Source of the DNA: Propionibacteriaceae bacterium
GTDB lineage: Bacteria; Actinomycetota; Actinomycetes; Propionibacteriales; Propionibacteriaceae
Length of the DNA stretch: 55,429 nucleotides
Direction of reading: 5' to 3'
Assembly (NCBI GenBank): GCA_016717345.1
Contig: JADKFR010000012.1
Location: forward strand, 1 to 55,429
In this document: piece after piece, positions 8,250 to 17,399 of the stretch
Numbering within the stretch: position 1 is the first letter of the stretch
How the letters are laid out: each line of letters begins with the position of its first letter
Program-made: the position numbers and the translations under genes
Notes under the pieces: generated by a model
Told to the model about the DNA's origin: nothing
What the model saw: only the letters and a program-made list of their open reading frames with translations
Database searches by the model: none

Positions 8250-9848
8250 TCAGGCGAGCGAGATCAACTCGGCGTACTCGGGATTCCAGAGGTCCTCGAT
8301 GCCGTCGGGCAACACCAGCACCCGATCCGGGTCCAGCGCGTCAACCGCGCCCTCGTCGTGGGTGACCATGACGACCGCGCCGGCGTAGGTCCGGATCGCC
8401 TGCAGCACCTCGCGGCGGGACGCCGGATCGAGGTTGTTGGTCGGCTCGTCGAGCAGCAGGACGTTGGCCGCCGACACCACCAGCATCGCCAGCGCCAGCC
8501 GGGTCTTCTCCCCACCCGAGAGCACCCGGGCGGGCTTGTCCACGTCGTCGCCGCTGAACAGGAAGGATCCGAGGATCTTGCGCACCTCGGTCTCGGTGAG
8601 GTCGGGTGAGGCGGTGACCATGTTCTCCAGGACCGAGCGGGACACGTCGAGGGTCTCGTGCTCCTGGGCGTAGTAGCCCAGGCGCAGACCGTGGCCCGGC
8701 CGAACCTGCCCGGTGTCCGGCTCCTCGATCCCGGCCAGGATGCGCAGCAGCGTGGTCTTGCCAGCGCCGTTGAGCCCCAGCACGACGACCTTGGAGCCCC
8801 GGTCGATGGCCAGGTCGACGGCGGTGAACACCTCCAGCGAACCGTAGGACTTGCTGAGCTCGGAGGCGGTCAGTGGGGTCTTCCCACAGGGGGCGGGCTT
8901 GGGGAAGCGAATCTTCGCCACCTTGTCCGCCGCGCGGGTGTCTTCGAGTCCTGCCAGCAGCTTTTCAGCGCGCCTGGCCATGTTCTGGGCCGCGACGGCC
9001 TTCGTGGCCTTGGCCCGCATCTTGTCGGCTTGGGCCATCAAGGTCTCAGCCTTGCGTTCGGCGTTGGCGCGTTCCCGCTTGCGCCGCTTCTCGTCGGTTT
9101 CTCGTTGCAGCAGGTACCGCTTCCAGTCCATCGAGTAGACGTCGAGCTCGGCCCGGTTCGCGTCCAGATGGAAGACCTTGTTGACAGTCGCCTCCAGCAG
9201 CCCGACGTCGTGGGAGATGATCAGCAGGCCCCCGCTGAACGTCCCCAGGTAGCCCCGCAGCCACACGATCGAGTCGGCGTCCAAGTGGTTGGTCGGCTCG
9301 TCCAGCAGCAGGGTGTCGGCACCGGAGAACAGAATGCGGGCCAGTTCGACGCGGCGCCGCTGGCCCCCCGACAAGGTGCGCAGTTGCTGCCCCAACACCC
9401 GGTCGGGCAGCCCGAGGTTCGCAGCGATCCGGGCCGCTTCGGCCTCCGCCGCATAGCCACCGGCGGCTGCGAGCTCCGTTTCGGCCCGGGTGTAGGAGGT
9501 CATCGCTGCCTCCTGTTCGGCGCCGGTGGCCACCGACATCGCGGTGGCGTAGCGGCTCAGCCGGACCAGGATGCCGTCGAGGCCACGGGCCGAAAGGATC
9601 CGGTCCTTGGCCAACTGGTCGAGGTCACCGGTGCGTGGGTCCTGCGGGAGGTAGCCGATCTGGCCGGTCCGGCTGATCTGGCCGGCCGCCGGCAGCGACT
9701 CACCCGCGAGAATGCGGGTCAGCGTGGTCTTTCCGGCGCCGTTGCGTCCCACCAATCCGATCCGGTCGCCGGAGGCCACCTGGAAACTCACCGGGGACAA
9801 CAACCTTCGGGCACCAGCCCTGACTTCTACCTCGCGCGCCACCAACAT
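8250..9848 (-). CDS. ABC-F family ATPase (ribosome-associated, duplicated ABC domains)
   Basis: Two ABC domains sit in one 532-residue chain with no membrane segments. The first has GRNGAGKTTL and LSGGQRRRVELARILF, the second GLNGAGKTTL and LSGGEKTRLALAML. Between them lies the basic, alanine-rich linker (KRRKRERANAERKAETL onward) typical of ABC-F proteins, which bind the ribosomal E site to regulate translation or rescue drug-stalled ribosomes. Each Walker B is followed by DEPTN. I choose ATG 9848, preceded by GGGGGAGG, rather than an upstream TTG. A small hairpin (CCCGC/GCGGG, 9865-9878) overlaps the ribosome site region and could modulate translation. The M. tuberculosis counterpart by position is Rv1473. 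Confidence 0.92.
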   Translation of the reverse strand: MLVAREVEVRAGARRLLSPVSFQVASGDRIGLVGRNGAGKTTLTRILAGESLPAAGQISRTGQIGYLPQDPRTGDLDQLAKDRILSARGLDGILVRLSRYATAMSVATGAEQEAAMTSYTRAETELAAAGGYAAEAEAARIAANLGLPDRVLGQQLRTLSGGQRRRVELARILFSGADTLLLDEPTNHLDADSIVWLRGYLGTFSGGLLIISHDVGLLEATVNKVFHLDANRAELDVYSMDWKRYLLQRETDEKRRKRERANAERKAETLMAQADKMRAKATKAVAAQNMARRAEKLLAGLEDTRAADKVAKIRFPKPAPCGKTPLTASELSKSYGSLEVFTAVDLAIDRGSKVVVLGLNGAGKTTLLRILAGIEEPDTGQVRPGHGLRLGYYAQEHETLDVSRSVLENMVTASPDLTETEVRKILGSFLFSGDDVDKPARVLSGGEKTRLALAMLVVSAANVLLLDEPTNNLDPASRREVLQAIRTYAGAVVMVTHDEGAVDALDPDRVLVLPDGIEDLWNPEYAELISLA

Positions 9849-9900
9849 CGTTGTTCGATCCTCCCCCGCTGAGGCGGGTTGGGTCAAAACAGCCGAAGGC

Positions 9901-11082
9901 TCAGGCCAGGCTGCTGTCCTCGGGCGCGGTCAGTTTCGCGTCCTGTTTGGGGATGAAGAGTTCCTCGACCAGCATCAGGATCGCGGCCGTCACAGGGACG
10001 GCGACCAGGGCGCCAAGGAGGCCCAACAGGGTGCCGCCGACCAGCGCGCCGATGATCACCAGCGAACCGGGGATCGAGATCTGCTTGCTCATGATCTTCG
10101 GGGTCATCAGGTAGGCCTCCACTTGCATGTAGGCGAAGTAGACGATCGTGAAAGTGAGGCCGACCCACCAGGAATCGAAGAAGCAAGCGATCGAGGCGAT
10201 CACCCAGAACATGGCCGGACCGATCATCGGGATCATCGTGATGAACAACGCCAGGACGGCCAGCAGCGCGGCGAACTGGTAGCCGAGCAGGGTCAACAGG
10301 ATGAAGGAGAAGACCGCGTTCGCCGCCGCCAGGATGAACATCCCGGTGACGTAACCACCCACCGATTCGGTGATCTGATCGGTGAGCTTGGCGACGGTCA
10401 ACCGGGCGTAGGCAGGCGCCAGCCGGTACATCGCGGCCTTCATGCCGCGCAGGGTCGCCAGGAAGTACAAGGTGAGGATGAGGATGAACATGGCGCCGGT
10501 GACGCCGGACATGATGCCCGACCCGACCGCCAGCGCCCCGCCGGCGATCGACATGATGTTGGAGGGGTTGGACAGATAGGTGCGGACCTGGTTCAACAGG
10601 TCGTCCACGATCTGCTCATTGCCGGTCAACTGGACCAGCTGATTCAGCCAGTCCGAATTCTGCAGGTTCGTGATGTAGCCGGGGACGGCTTGGGCGAACC
10701 CGATCACCTGCTGGATCGCCATCGGCAGGACGATCGCCATCAGCCCACCCATCAGCACGGCGAAGGCGACGAACACGACGGTGATGCTGAGTCCCCGCGA
10801 CATCTTGCGGCCCTCGAGCCAGCGCACCAACGGGTCCAGGGCCAGCGCCATGAACAGCGCGACACCGATGTAGACCAGCACGGCGGACAGCGACACCACC
10901 GCACCCCCGAGCGCCCAGGCGGCCAGCGCCCCGAAGGCCACCGTGAATCCCCAGACGAACGGGTGGCCGAGGTCGGCCAGCACGCGCGACCTCGGGCCGG
11001 CCACGGAGGGAGGGGCCGGGGTGGCCACCGGCATGGCGACCTCGGGCGAGACCGTCTCGGCGGGTGCGTCGGGTTGAGTCAT
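9901..11082 (-). CDS. AI-2E family transporter
   Basis: A 393-residue integral membrane protein of the AI-2E (PerM/TqsA) superfamily. Paired N-terminal helices (about residues 35-80) are followed by the long amphipathic region typical of the family (NLQNSDWLNQLVQLTGNEQI), then four or more further helices. The conserved late segment FWVIASIACFFDSWWVGLTF and the motif TPKIMSKQISIPGSLVII are visible. Members include autoinducer-2 exporters and Na+/H+ antiporters, so the substrate cannot be predicted. The N-terminal 35 residues are proline-rich and cytoplasmic. It is followed by the ABC-F gene on the same strand after 52 bases, possibly in one transcript. Confidence 0.85.
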   Translation of the reverse strand: MTQPDAPAETVSPEVAMPVATPAPPSVAGPRSRVLADLGHPFVWGFTVAFGALAAWALGGAVVSLSAVLVYIGVALFMALALDPLVRWLEGRKMSRGLSITVVFVAFAVLMGGLMAIVLPMAIQQVIGFAQAVPGYITNLQNSDWLNQLVQLTGNEQIVDDLLNQVRTYLSNPSNIMSIAGGALAVGSGIMSGVTGAMFILILTLYFLATLRGMKAAMYRLAPAYARLTVAKLTDQITESVGGYVTGMFILAAANAVFSFILLTLLGYQFAALLAVLALFITMIPMIGPAMFWVIASIACFFDSWWVGLTFTIVYFAYMQVEAYLMTPKIMSKQISIPGSLVIIGALVGGTLLGLLGALVAVPVTAAILMLVEELFIPKQDAKLTAPEDSSLA

Positions 11083-11156
11083 GGGGGGAATCGTACGGCC
11101 TTCCTCCGACGGGACGGACCATCGACCCCCTGGCAGGACGGCAGGCAGGCGCGCGT

Positions 11157-11954
11157 TCAGCGCAACTGCGTCAGCGCCACCGAGTCGTCCAGGGTGAAGT
11201 CGGACGCCACCGCGGTCACGTCCAGGCCCGTCAACTCCACCCCGGCGCCGAAGCTCGTCAAGAAGGCGGTGTCGGCGGCATCACGTCCGGTCGCGACCCG
11301 CACCAGACTCTGCCGCGGAGCGAGTTGGGTGGCGTCCACCACCCACCACGCGTCATCGATGAGCGCCTCGCAGACAGCGTGGTACTCCATCGGGGTCAGC
11401 CCGGGGGCGTAGACGGCCACCAACCTGGCCGGGACGTTGAGCGCCCTGAGCAGGGCGATCGACAGGTGCGAGAAGTCGCGGCAAACCCCTTGGCGGGTCA
11501 GCAGGGTGCGCACCGCGCTGTCGGTGGGCAGGCTCGACCCTTCGACGTAGCGCAGGTGTCCGTTCACCCACGAGACGACGGCCCGCAGCAGGTTGAGACC
11601 CGTCAGGCCCGCGAACTCGGCGAAAGCGGTGGGTCCGAGCGAGTCCGATTCGCAGTACCGGCTGGGACGCAGATAGCGGATCCGGTCGGCGGGGGTCACC
11701 GGGGCCGGCTCGGCCAGCCCGGTGACGACGGCTTCGTAGTCCACGATCACCCGTCCGGCACCGACCTCCAGCACGTGCAACCGGGTCCCGTGATCGTCCA
11801 TCACCTCAGTGGGCAGGACCGGTACGCCGTCGGCGGTGATCCGCAGCTGTTCGGAGGCGAGCGGAACCCCCTCGGCCACCGCGACACAGAGGACGAGTTG
11901 GCTGGTTCCGGCCACCTGGAGGTCGAGCCGACTGGTCAGGACGCGCTGCTGCAT
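11157..11954 (-). CDS. Transglutaminase-like family protein
   Basis: A 265-residue soluble protein with an N-terminal beta region (Bact_transglu_N-like, MQQRVLTSRLDLQVAG onward) and a transglutaminase-core domain. The catalytic triad is visible as Cys in RQGVCRDFSHL (about residue 164), His in EYHAVCEA and Asp in WWVVDAT, followed by DAADTAFL as in the family. Bacterial members are thought to be cysteine proteases or amide hydrolases, often encoded with circularly permuted ATP-grasp proteins. That partner is absent here, so the role is open. It starts at ATG 11954 and diverges from ctlX, with the shared promoter region between them. Confidence 0.87.
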   Translation of the reverse strand: MQQRVLTSRLDLQVAGTSQLVLCVAVAEGVPLASEQLRITADGVPVLPTEVMDDHGTRLHVLEVGAGRVIVDYEAVVTGLAEPAPVTPADRIRYLRPSRYCESDSLGPTAFAEFAGLTGLNLLRAVVSWVNGHLRYVEGSSLPTDSAVRTLLTRQGVCRDFSHLSIALLRALNVPARLVAVYAPGLTPMEYHAVCEALIDDAWWVVDATQLAPRQSLVRVATGRDAADTAFLTSFGAGVELTGLDVTAVASDFTLDDSVALTQLR

Positions 11955-11974
11955 GGGCCCATCCTGTCAGCTTC

Positions 11975-12003
11975 CGGACAGGGCCAGGAGTGTGCTCTAG
12001 GCT
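11975..12003 (+). promoter_or_regulatory. Promoter for ctlX
   Basis: CGGACA at 11975-11980 and TAGGCT at 11998-12003 are separated by 17 bases, a good SigA-type spacing. The -35 keeps the GACA half of the consensus. Transcription would begin near 12010, leaving a leader of about 37 bases before the GTG at 12047. Confidence 0.45.
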
Positions 12004-12046
12004 GCGGACGGGCGCGGTGGGATCCTGCCGCCAGAGGGAGTGGACA

Positions 12047-12967
12047 GTGAGCGGGCACTCGGTGCAGGCACCCTCCAGCGTGGTCATGGTGCGGCCTCAT
12101 CACTTCGGCCCCAACCCCGAGACCCTGGCCGACAACGTCTTCCAGTCCGCCTCGGCACTCTCGGCCGCCGAGGTGTCGCGAGCGGCTCTGGCGGAGTTCG
12201 ACGCCGCGGTGGATCGCCTGGTCGAGGCCGGGGTTCACGTCCACGTCTTCGAGGACACCGGCAGCGACACCCCCGACTCGGTCTTTCCCAACAATTGGTT
12301 CTCCACCCACCACGGCGGCCGGGTGGCCATCTACCCGATGTACGCGCCGAGCCGACGCCGGGAGCGTCGGGCAGACGTGATCGAACTGCTGAAGCGCGAG
12401 TACCGCGTCCAGGAGGTGATCGACTACTCGGGGATGGAGTACGACGGCCTGTTCCTGGAAGGCACCGGGGCCATGGTCCTCGACCACGCCGAGCGGATCG
12501 CCTACGTCGCGGCTTCAGCGCGGGCCGACCCGATCCTGCTGGAACGCTTCTGCACCGCCTTCGGCTACGAACCCATGGTCTTCCCCGCCGCGGACCCGGC
12601 CGGACGGACGATCTACCACACCAACGTGCTGCTGAGCATCGGAACCGACCTGGCGATGATGTGCCTGGACGCGATCACCCAGCCGCGTCGGCGCGCGGAG
12701 GTGGAACAGCGGCTCCTCGAGAGCGGACACCTGCTGGTTCCGCTGGCGTGGTCCCAGGTGCGCGAGTTCGCCGGCAATGCCATCGAGTTGACCGGACGGC
12801 ACCGGATCCTCGTGATGTCACAGCGGGCGGCTCAGGCCCTGACCCGCGACCAGGTGGCGATGATCGAGCAGAGCGCGGAGGTCGTCGCCCTGAAGCTGCC
12901 CACCATCGAACTCTCCGGTGGGTCGGCCCGCTGCATGATCGCGGGCCTCCACCTCACGCGTCGCTGA
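12047..12967 (+). CDS. ctlX: CtlX-type amidinohydrolase (citrulline utilization hydrolase family)
   Basis: A 306-residue member of the arginine deiminase/dimethylarginine dimethylaminohydrolase fold. Motifs match the CtlX group: MVRPHHFGPNPETL near the N-terminus, SVFPNNWFSTH, the YPMYAPSRRRER run, EGTGAMVLDH, the catalytic His in YHTNVLLSIG and the nucleophile Cys in LSGGSARCM. CtlX family enzymes hydrolyse citrulline to ornithine, ammonia and CO2, so this may feed nitrogen or ornithine supply. The start is GTG 12047, six bases after GGGAG. No arginine deiminase pathway genes lie nearby, so it appears to act alone. It converges with sufT. Confidence 0.88.
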   Translation: MSGHSVQAPSSVVMVRPHHFGPNPETLADNVFQSASALSAAEVSRAALAEFDAAVDRLVEAGVHVHVFEDTGSDTPDSVFPNNWFSTHHGGRVAIYPMYAPSRRRERRADVIELLKREYRVQEVIDYSGMEYDGLFLEGTGAMVLDHAERIAYVAASARADPILLERFCTAFGYEPMVFPAADPAGRTIYHTNVLLSIGTDLAMMCLDAITQPRRRAEVEQRLLESGHLLVPLAWSQVREFAGNAIELTGRHRILVMSQRAAQALTRDQVAMIEQSAEVVALKLPTIELSGGSARCMIAGLHLTRR

Positions 12968-13009
12968 CCTGCCTGAAGAACGGCCCGCGCCAGCAGACTC
13001 CTGGGAGTG

Positions 13010-13384
13010 TTAGAGGTTGTACCCGATCGAGCGCAACTGCTCGCGACCGTCCTCGGTGATGTTCTCCAGCGTCCACGGCGGGAGCCACACCCAGTTGATG
13101 GTCACCCCGTTGACCAGTCCCTCCAGCGCCAACTGGGTGTCGTACTCCAGCCGGTCGGTCAGCGGGCAGGTCGGCGAGGTGAGGGTCATGTCGATGGTGG
13201 CGTAGTTGTGCTCGTCGATGGTGACGCCGTACACCAGCCCGAGGTCGACGACGTTGACCATCAACTCCGGATCGACGACGTCCATCATGGCCTCCAACAC
13301 CTCGGCTTCGGTCGGACGGGCCGACGGCACCTGATCGGGGAGGGTGTCGTCCACGAGGTCGGAGGGACGGGGTGGCTGGGTCAT
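13010..13384 (-). CDS. sufT: SufT-type MIP18/DUF59 iron-sulfur assembly protein
   Basis: A 124-residue DUF59 protein and the last member of the suf operon. Visible motifs are EAMMDVVDPELMVNVVDLGLVY, TLTSPTCPLTD with the conserved Cys, and VWLPPWTLENITEDGREQL. SufT proteins help maturation or delivery of Fe-S clusters under high demand. The N-terminal 25 residues are a polar extension. ATG 13384 overlaps the sufU stop (ATGA), so translation is coupled. The order sufB-D-C-S-U-T matches M. tuberculosis Rv1461-Rv1466. Confidence 0.93.
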   Translation of the reverse strand: MTQPPRPSDLVDDTLPDQVPSARPTEAEVLEAMMDVVDPELMVNVVDLGLVYGVTIDEHNYATIDMTLTSPTCPLTDRLEYDTQLALEGLVNGVTINWVWLPPWTLENITEDGREQLRSIGYNL

Positions 13385-13830
13385 GAGGGCTCTCCTTCAA
13401 CCGGAATCTGGGCGACCGCGTCCTTGAACGCCGACCAGCCCAACAAGGCGCACTTGACGCGCGCCGGGAATTTGGCGACCCCAGCGAAGGCGATCGCATC
13501 CTCCAGGGTTTCTTCGTCGGGTTCGATCTCGCCACGGCCGTGCATGAGGGCGGTGAACTCCTCGTGGAGGCCGAGTGCCTCGCTGATCGACCGACCGATC
13601 ACCAGATCGGTCATCACCGAGGTCGACGCCTGGGAGATCGAGCACCCGACACCGTCGTAGGAGACGTCCGCGACCCGGTCACCCGCCAGGGCGACCCGCA
13701 GCGTCACCTCGTCGCCGCAGGTGGGGTTCACGTGGTGGACCTCGGCACCGAACGGCTCCCGCAGGCCCGCGTGGTGCTTCTCCCGGTAGTGGTCCAGGAT
13801 GATCTCCTGGTACATCGCTTCGACGCTCAT
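13381..13830 (-). CDS. sufU: SufU iron-sulfur cluster assembly scaffold/sulfurtransferase
   Basis: SufU is a zinc-dependent sulfur acceptor that takes persulfide from SufS. The 149-residue product has all expected ligands: Cys38 and Asp40 (NPTCGD), Cys63 (GVGCSISQAS) and Cys127 (RVKCALLGW). It also has the SufU-specific insertion between the second and third cysteines compared with IscU. The start is ATG 13830, overlapping the sufS stop (ATGA). The frame is open upstream to 14697 but that is the antisense-like shadow of sufS. Confidence 0.95.
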   Translation of the reverse strand: MSVEAMYQEIILDHYREKHHAGLREPFGAEVHHVNPTCGDEVTLRVALAGDRVADVSYDGVGCSISQASTSVMTDLVIGRSISEALGLHEEFTALMHGRGEIEPDEETLEDAIAFAGVAKFPARVKCALLGWSAFKDAVAQIPVEGEPS

Positions 13831-15076
13831 GCGCGCCTCCCGAAGAAATCCTGGACGTAGGCGAGGCCGTCGATGAGTGCGTCGATCTCGCCTGTGGTGG
13901 TGTAGAGGTAGCTGGACGCCCGGCTGGAGGCGGTGATCCCGAGTCTGGCATGCAACGGACGCGCACAGTGGTGGCCGCCGCGGACCGCGATCCCCCGGGC
14001 ATCCAGCAGCTGCATCACGTCGTGAGGGTGGATCTCCAGGCCGTCGGTGGTGGACAGCGTGAACGACACCGCGCCGCCCCGATCGACCGCCTCGGTGGGG
14101 CCGAGGACCCGTACCCCTGGCAGCGAGGCCATGCCCGCCAGGGCGTAGGCGGTGATCTCGGTCTCGTGGGCGGCCACCCACTCCATCCCGACCCCTTCGA
14201 GATACTCGATGGCGGCTCCCAGGCCGACCGCCTGCGCGATCGGCGGCGTCCCGGCTTCGAACCGGTACGGCGGGGGTGCGTAGGTGGAGGACTCCATGGT
14301 GACGACCTCGATCATTTCGCCGCCCCCCAGGAACGGGGGCAAACCGGCGAGCAGGTCGTAGCGTCCCCACAGCACGCCGATGCCGGTCGGTCCCACCAGC
14401 TTGTGCCCGGTGAAGGCGAGGAGGTCGGCACCCAACTGGGACACCCTGGTGGGCAGCTGGGGAACCCCCTGCGACCCGTCCACCACGACGATCGCGCCGA
14501 CGGCGTGGGCCTGGGCGGCGATCTGGGCGACCGGGTTGACCGTCCCGAGCACGTTGGACACCCAGGCCAGGGAGACGATCCGGGTCCGCTCGTTGATGAG
14601 ACCGTCCGCCTCGGCCTTCGCCAGGTCCAGCCGGCCGGCCTCGGTGATGTCGAACCATCTCAGCACCGCCCCGGTGCGCTGGGCCAGCAACTGCCACGGC
14701 ACGATGTTGGAGTGGTGCTCCAGCACGCTGATGACGATCTCGTCGCCCACACCAGCCTCGCCCCCAGGGTGTGGGCTGCCAGGTTCAGCGCCTCGGACGC
14801 GTTCTTGGTGAAGACGATCTCTTCGGGCCTTGCCGCGCCCACGAACCTGGCCACGGTGGCCCGGGCCGACTCGAATCCTGCCGTCGCCTCCGCCCCCAGC
14901 ATGTGCATCGCCCGCGCGACGTTGGCGTTGTGCTCCAGATAGTGCGTCGAGATCGCGTCCACCACCGCGCGGGGCTTCTGCGAGGTGTTGGCGGAATCGA
15001 GGTAGACCAGCGGGTACTTCCCCACCCGCCGAGACAGGATGGGGAAGTCGGCCCGGATCGTCTCGACGTCAGGCAT
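13827..15076 (-). CDS. sufS: Cysteine desulfurase SufS, frameshifted at 14761-14765
   Basis: SufS is a PLP enzyme that removes sulfur from cysteine and passes it to SufU. The first part (MPDVETIRADFPILSRRVG, YLDSANTSQKP, FTKNASEALNLAAHTLG) and second part (VGDEIVISVLEHHSN, the PLP lysine in FTGHKLVGPTGIGVLWG, the catalytic Cys in VRGGHHCARPL) lie in different frames. Restoring one base in the CCCCC run at 14761-14765 gives HTLGGEAGVGDEIV and a continuous 416-residue enzyme. As the only SufS here and probably essential, it is very likely intact in the organism. ATG 15076 overlaps the end of sufC by eight bases. The C-terminus overlaps sufU. Confidence 0.92.
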
Positions 15077-15836
15077 CGACCTTCGCGGCCTTGACGAAGC
15101 GGTCGTACCCATCGACCTCAAGCCGATCAGCGAGCTCCGGGCCGCCCTCGGCAACGATGTGCCCGTCGACGAAGACGTGGACGAAGGTGGGCGTGATGTA
15201 GTTGAGGATGCGGGTGTAGTGCGTGATCAGGAGCAGGCCGTGGTCGCCCGCGGCCATGTACCGGTTGACCCCCTCCGAGACGATCCGCAAGGCGTCGATG
15301 TCGAGGCCGGAGTCGGTCTCGTCCAGCACGGCGAACTTCGGGTTCAGCAGTTCGAGCTGCACGATCTCGTTGCGCTTCTTCTCCCCTCCGGAGAAGCCCT
15401 CGTTGAGGGAACGCGCAGCGAAACTGTGGTCAAGGCCCAGACGGTCCATGGCCGCGTTGACCTCCTTCACCCAGGTCCGTACCTTGGGCGCCTCACCTGA
15501 CAGCGCCGTCTTGGCCGTCCGCAGGAAGTTGGCGACCGACACCCCCGGCACCTCGATGGGGTATTGCATGGCCAGGAAGAGTCCGGCCTTCGCCCGGGCG
15601 TCGACGCTCAGTTCGCTGAGTTCGACACCGTCCAGGTCCACCGAACCGGAGGTGATCCTGTACTTGGGGTGACCGGCGATGGAGTAGGCCAGGGTCGACT
15701 TGCCCGACCCGTTCGGGCCCATGATCGCGTGCACCTCGCCGCTGCGGACGGTCAGGTTGACCCCCTTGAGGATCTCCTTCGGCCCATTTTCGGTCTCGAC
15801 CTCGACGTGCAGATCAGTGATGGTCAATGTGGACAT
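15069..15836 (-). CDS. sufC: Fe-S cluster assembly ATPase SufC
   Basis: SufC is the ABC-type ATPase of the SufBCD scaffold complex. The 255-residue protein shows Walker A GPNGSGKSTLAYSIAGHP, the SufC-specific FLAMQYPIEVPGVS, signature GFSGGEKKRNEI, and Walker B AVLDETDSGLDIDAL with ITHYTRIL after it. It starts at ATG 15836, five bases after the SufD-Rieske stop, and overlaps sufS at its end. Confidence 0.96.
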   Translation of the reverse strand: MSTLTITDLHVEVETENGPKEILKGVNLTVRSGEVHAIMGPNGSGKSTLAYSIAGHPKYRITSGSVDLDGVELSELSVDARAKAGLFLAMQYPIEVPGVSVANFLRTAKTALSGEAPKVRTWVKEVNAAMDRLGLDHSFAARSLNEGFSGGEKKRNEIVQLELLNPKFAVLDETDSGLDIDALRIVSEGVNRYMAAGDHGLLLITHYTRILNYITPTFVHVFVDGHIVAEGGPELADRLEVDGYDRFVKAAKVDA

Positions 15837-15841
15837 ACGCG

Positions 15842-17368
15842 TTACGACTCCTGGATAGCGATCGGTTGGTCAGGGTCAATCAGGACATCGTCGCCGTCGA
15901 TACGGACGGCGAAGACGGGGACGGGTACCAGCGCCGGCAACTCCAGCGGCTGGCCGGTGCGCAGGTCGAAGCGCGACCCGTGCAAGTAGCACTCCAGGGT
16001 GCAGCCCTCGACCTCCCCCTCGCTCAGCGGCACCGCCCCGTGGGAGCACTCGTCCCGGATGGCGAAGAAGCCTTCGGCGGTGTTGACGACCGCAATGTCG
16101 GCGTCGCCGCCCAGGTCGACGGCCAGGGTGCCGCCGACCGGAACGTCGGCGACCCCGCAGGCGCGGACGAGCGCCACCCCCCGCCGTTCGCCGGCCGCGC
16201 CAGGGGTGGGCGCGCCGATGGTGGCCTCGAGTTCGTGCTCGATGGTGGTCAACAGGCCACGTTCGATGTCGGGCACCCCGATCCGGCGGATGATGTCGGC
16301 GAAGAACCCGTGCACCACCAGTCGGCGTGCCTCCTCCTCCGAAATCCCGCGGGAGCGCAGGTAGAACAGCTGCTCGTCATCGAAACGCCCGGTCGTCGAG
16401 GAGTGCCCGGCACCCTCGATCTCACCGGTCTCGATCTCGAGGTTGGGCACCGAGTCGGCGCGGCAGCCGTCGGTGAGGACGAGGTTCTTGTTGCTCTCGT
16501 AGGTGTTGATGTTCTCGGCGATCTTGCGGATCAGCACGTCGCCGACCCAGACCGAGTGGGCGCCCTTGCCCTGCAGCGCGCCGCGGTAGTCCACGCGGCT
16601 ACGGGTGTGCGGCGCGTTGTGGTCGACGAACAGCCGATGCTCGACGTGCTGCCCGGCGTCGACGAAGTAGAGCCCGAACTGCTCCAGTTCGCCGCCCGGG
16701 CCGTCGTACTCGGCGGTCTCCACCAGCCGCACCAGATCGCCGCCGAGACTGGCCGACACCGTGCGCACCCGAGCGTCCCGGCCGATCCGCAGGCCCACGT
16801 GGCCGGCGTGGACGGCGTCGTCGGCCCAGTCCTGCAGGCTGACGAAGTTCACGGTGGCGCCGTCCCCGACCAGCACCGAGACACTGGAGGCGTACCGCGC
16901 GCTGCCGGTGTGGTGGACGACGATCGTGGCGGCGGAATTCGCGCCGACCACGAACACGACCTGCCCGTAGACCAGGTCGTTGACGCTCTCACCGCTCAGG
17001 TTCACCACGATCGGCTCGCTCAGGGCGAGCCCGCTGGGCACCTCGACCTTGACCGCCCCCGCGGACAGGCTCGCCGCCAGGGCGGAGATCCGGTCGACCG
17101 GCGCCGGCACCCCGAGGGCGCGCACCGCGCCACTGGAGATGTCGGTCATGGTGACCTCGGCGGGCAGCGACACCTCCCAGGACAGTCGGGCCGCGCTCGG
17201 GGTCCCGTCCAGAAGCCCGCGCAGGCGCCGCAGCGGGGTGAACCGCCACACCTCCTCCCGTCCGTTGGGGACGGGATGGTCGGCCAGGTCATAGGACGGC
17301 CTCGGGTGCAGGTGGGAGGCCACCGTCTCGATGGCCTCTGCCACAGCGGGCACAGCAGTCACTGTCAT
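15842..17368 (-). CDS. sufD: SufD fused to a C-terminal Rieske [2Fe-2S] domain
   Basis: Residues 1 to about 395 are SufD, the non-catalytic partner of SufB: EEVWRFTPLRRL near the start, then the beta-helix core with KVEVPSGLALSEPI and VDHNAPHTRSRVDYRGALQG, and the C-terminal core motif GRFDDEQLFYLRSRGISEEEARRL. From about residue 410 the chain continues as a Rieske ferredoxin-type domain: VRACGVADVPVGGTL, then ligands Cys441, His443 (ECSHGAVPL), Cys460 and His463 (CYLHGSRFD). In most actinobacteria these are two adjacent genes. The join (GAAGERRGVALV) includes a run of six G and a GTG that could have been a separate start, so a missed stop through base-calling error is possible. Starts at ATG 17368. 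Confidence 0.88.
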   Translation of the reverse strand: MTVTAVPAVAEAIETVASHLHPRPSYDLADHPVPNGREEVWRFTPLRRLRGLLDGTPSAARLSWEVSLPAEVTMTDISSGAVRALGVPAPVDRISALAASLSAGAVKVEVPSGLALSEPIVVNLSGESVNDLVYGQVVFVVGANSAATIVVHHTGSARYASSVSVLVGDGATVNFVSLQDWADDAVHAGHVGLRIGRDARVRTVSASLGGDLVRLVETAEYDGPGGELEQFGLYFVDAGQHVEHRLFVDHNAPHTRSRVDYRGALQGKGAHSVWVGDVLIRKIAENINTYESNKNLVLTDGCRADSVPNLEIETGEIEGAGHSSTTGRFDDEQLFYLRSRGISEEEARRLVVHGFFADIIRRIGVPDIERGLLTTIEHELEATIGAPTPGAAGERRGVALVRACGVADVPVGGTLAVDLGGDADIAVVNTAEGFFAIRDECSHGAVPLSEGEVEGCTLECYLHGSRFDLRTGQPLELPALVPVPVFAVRIDGDDVLIDPDQPIAIQES

Positions 17369-17399
17369 GTTCTCTTTCGTCAGCTCCGTGCCGCAGGCC

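Noticed and set aside
13831..14697. Upstream extension of sufU
   Set aside because: The residues are arginine-rich shadow of sufS; SufU has a normal start at 13830.
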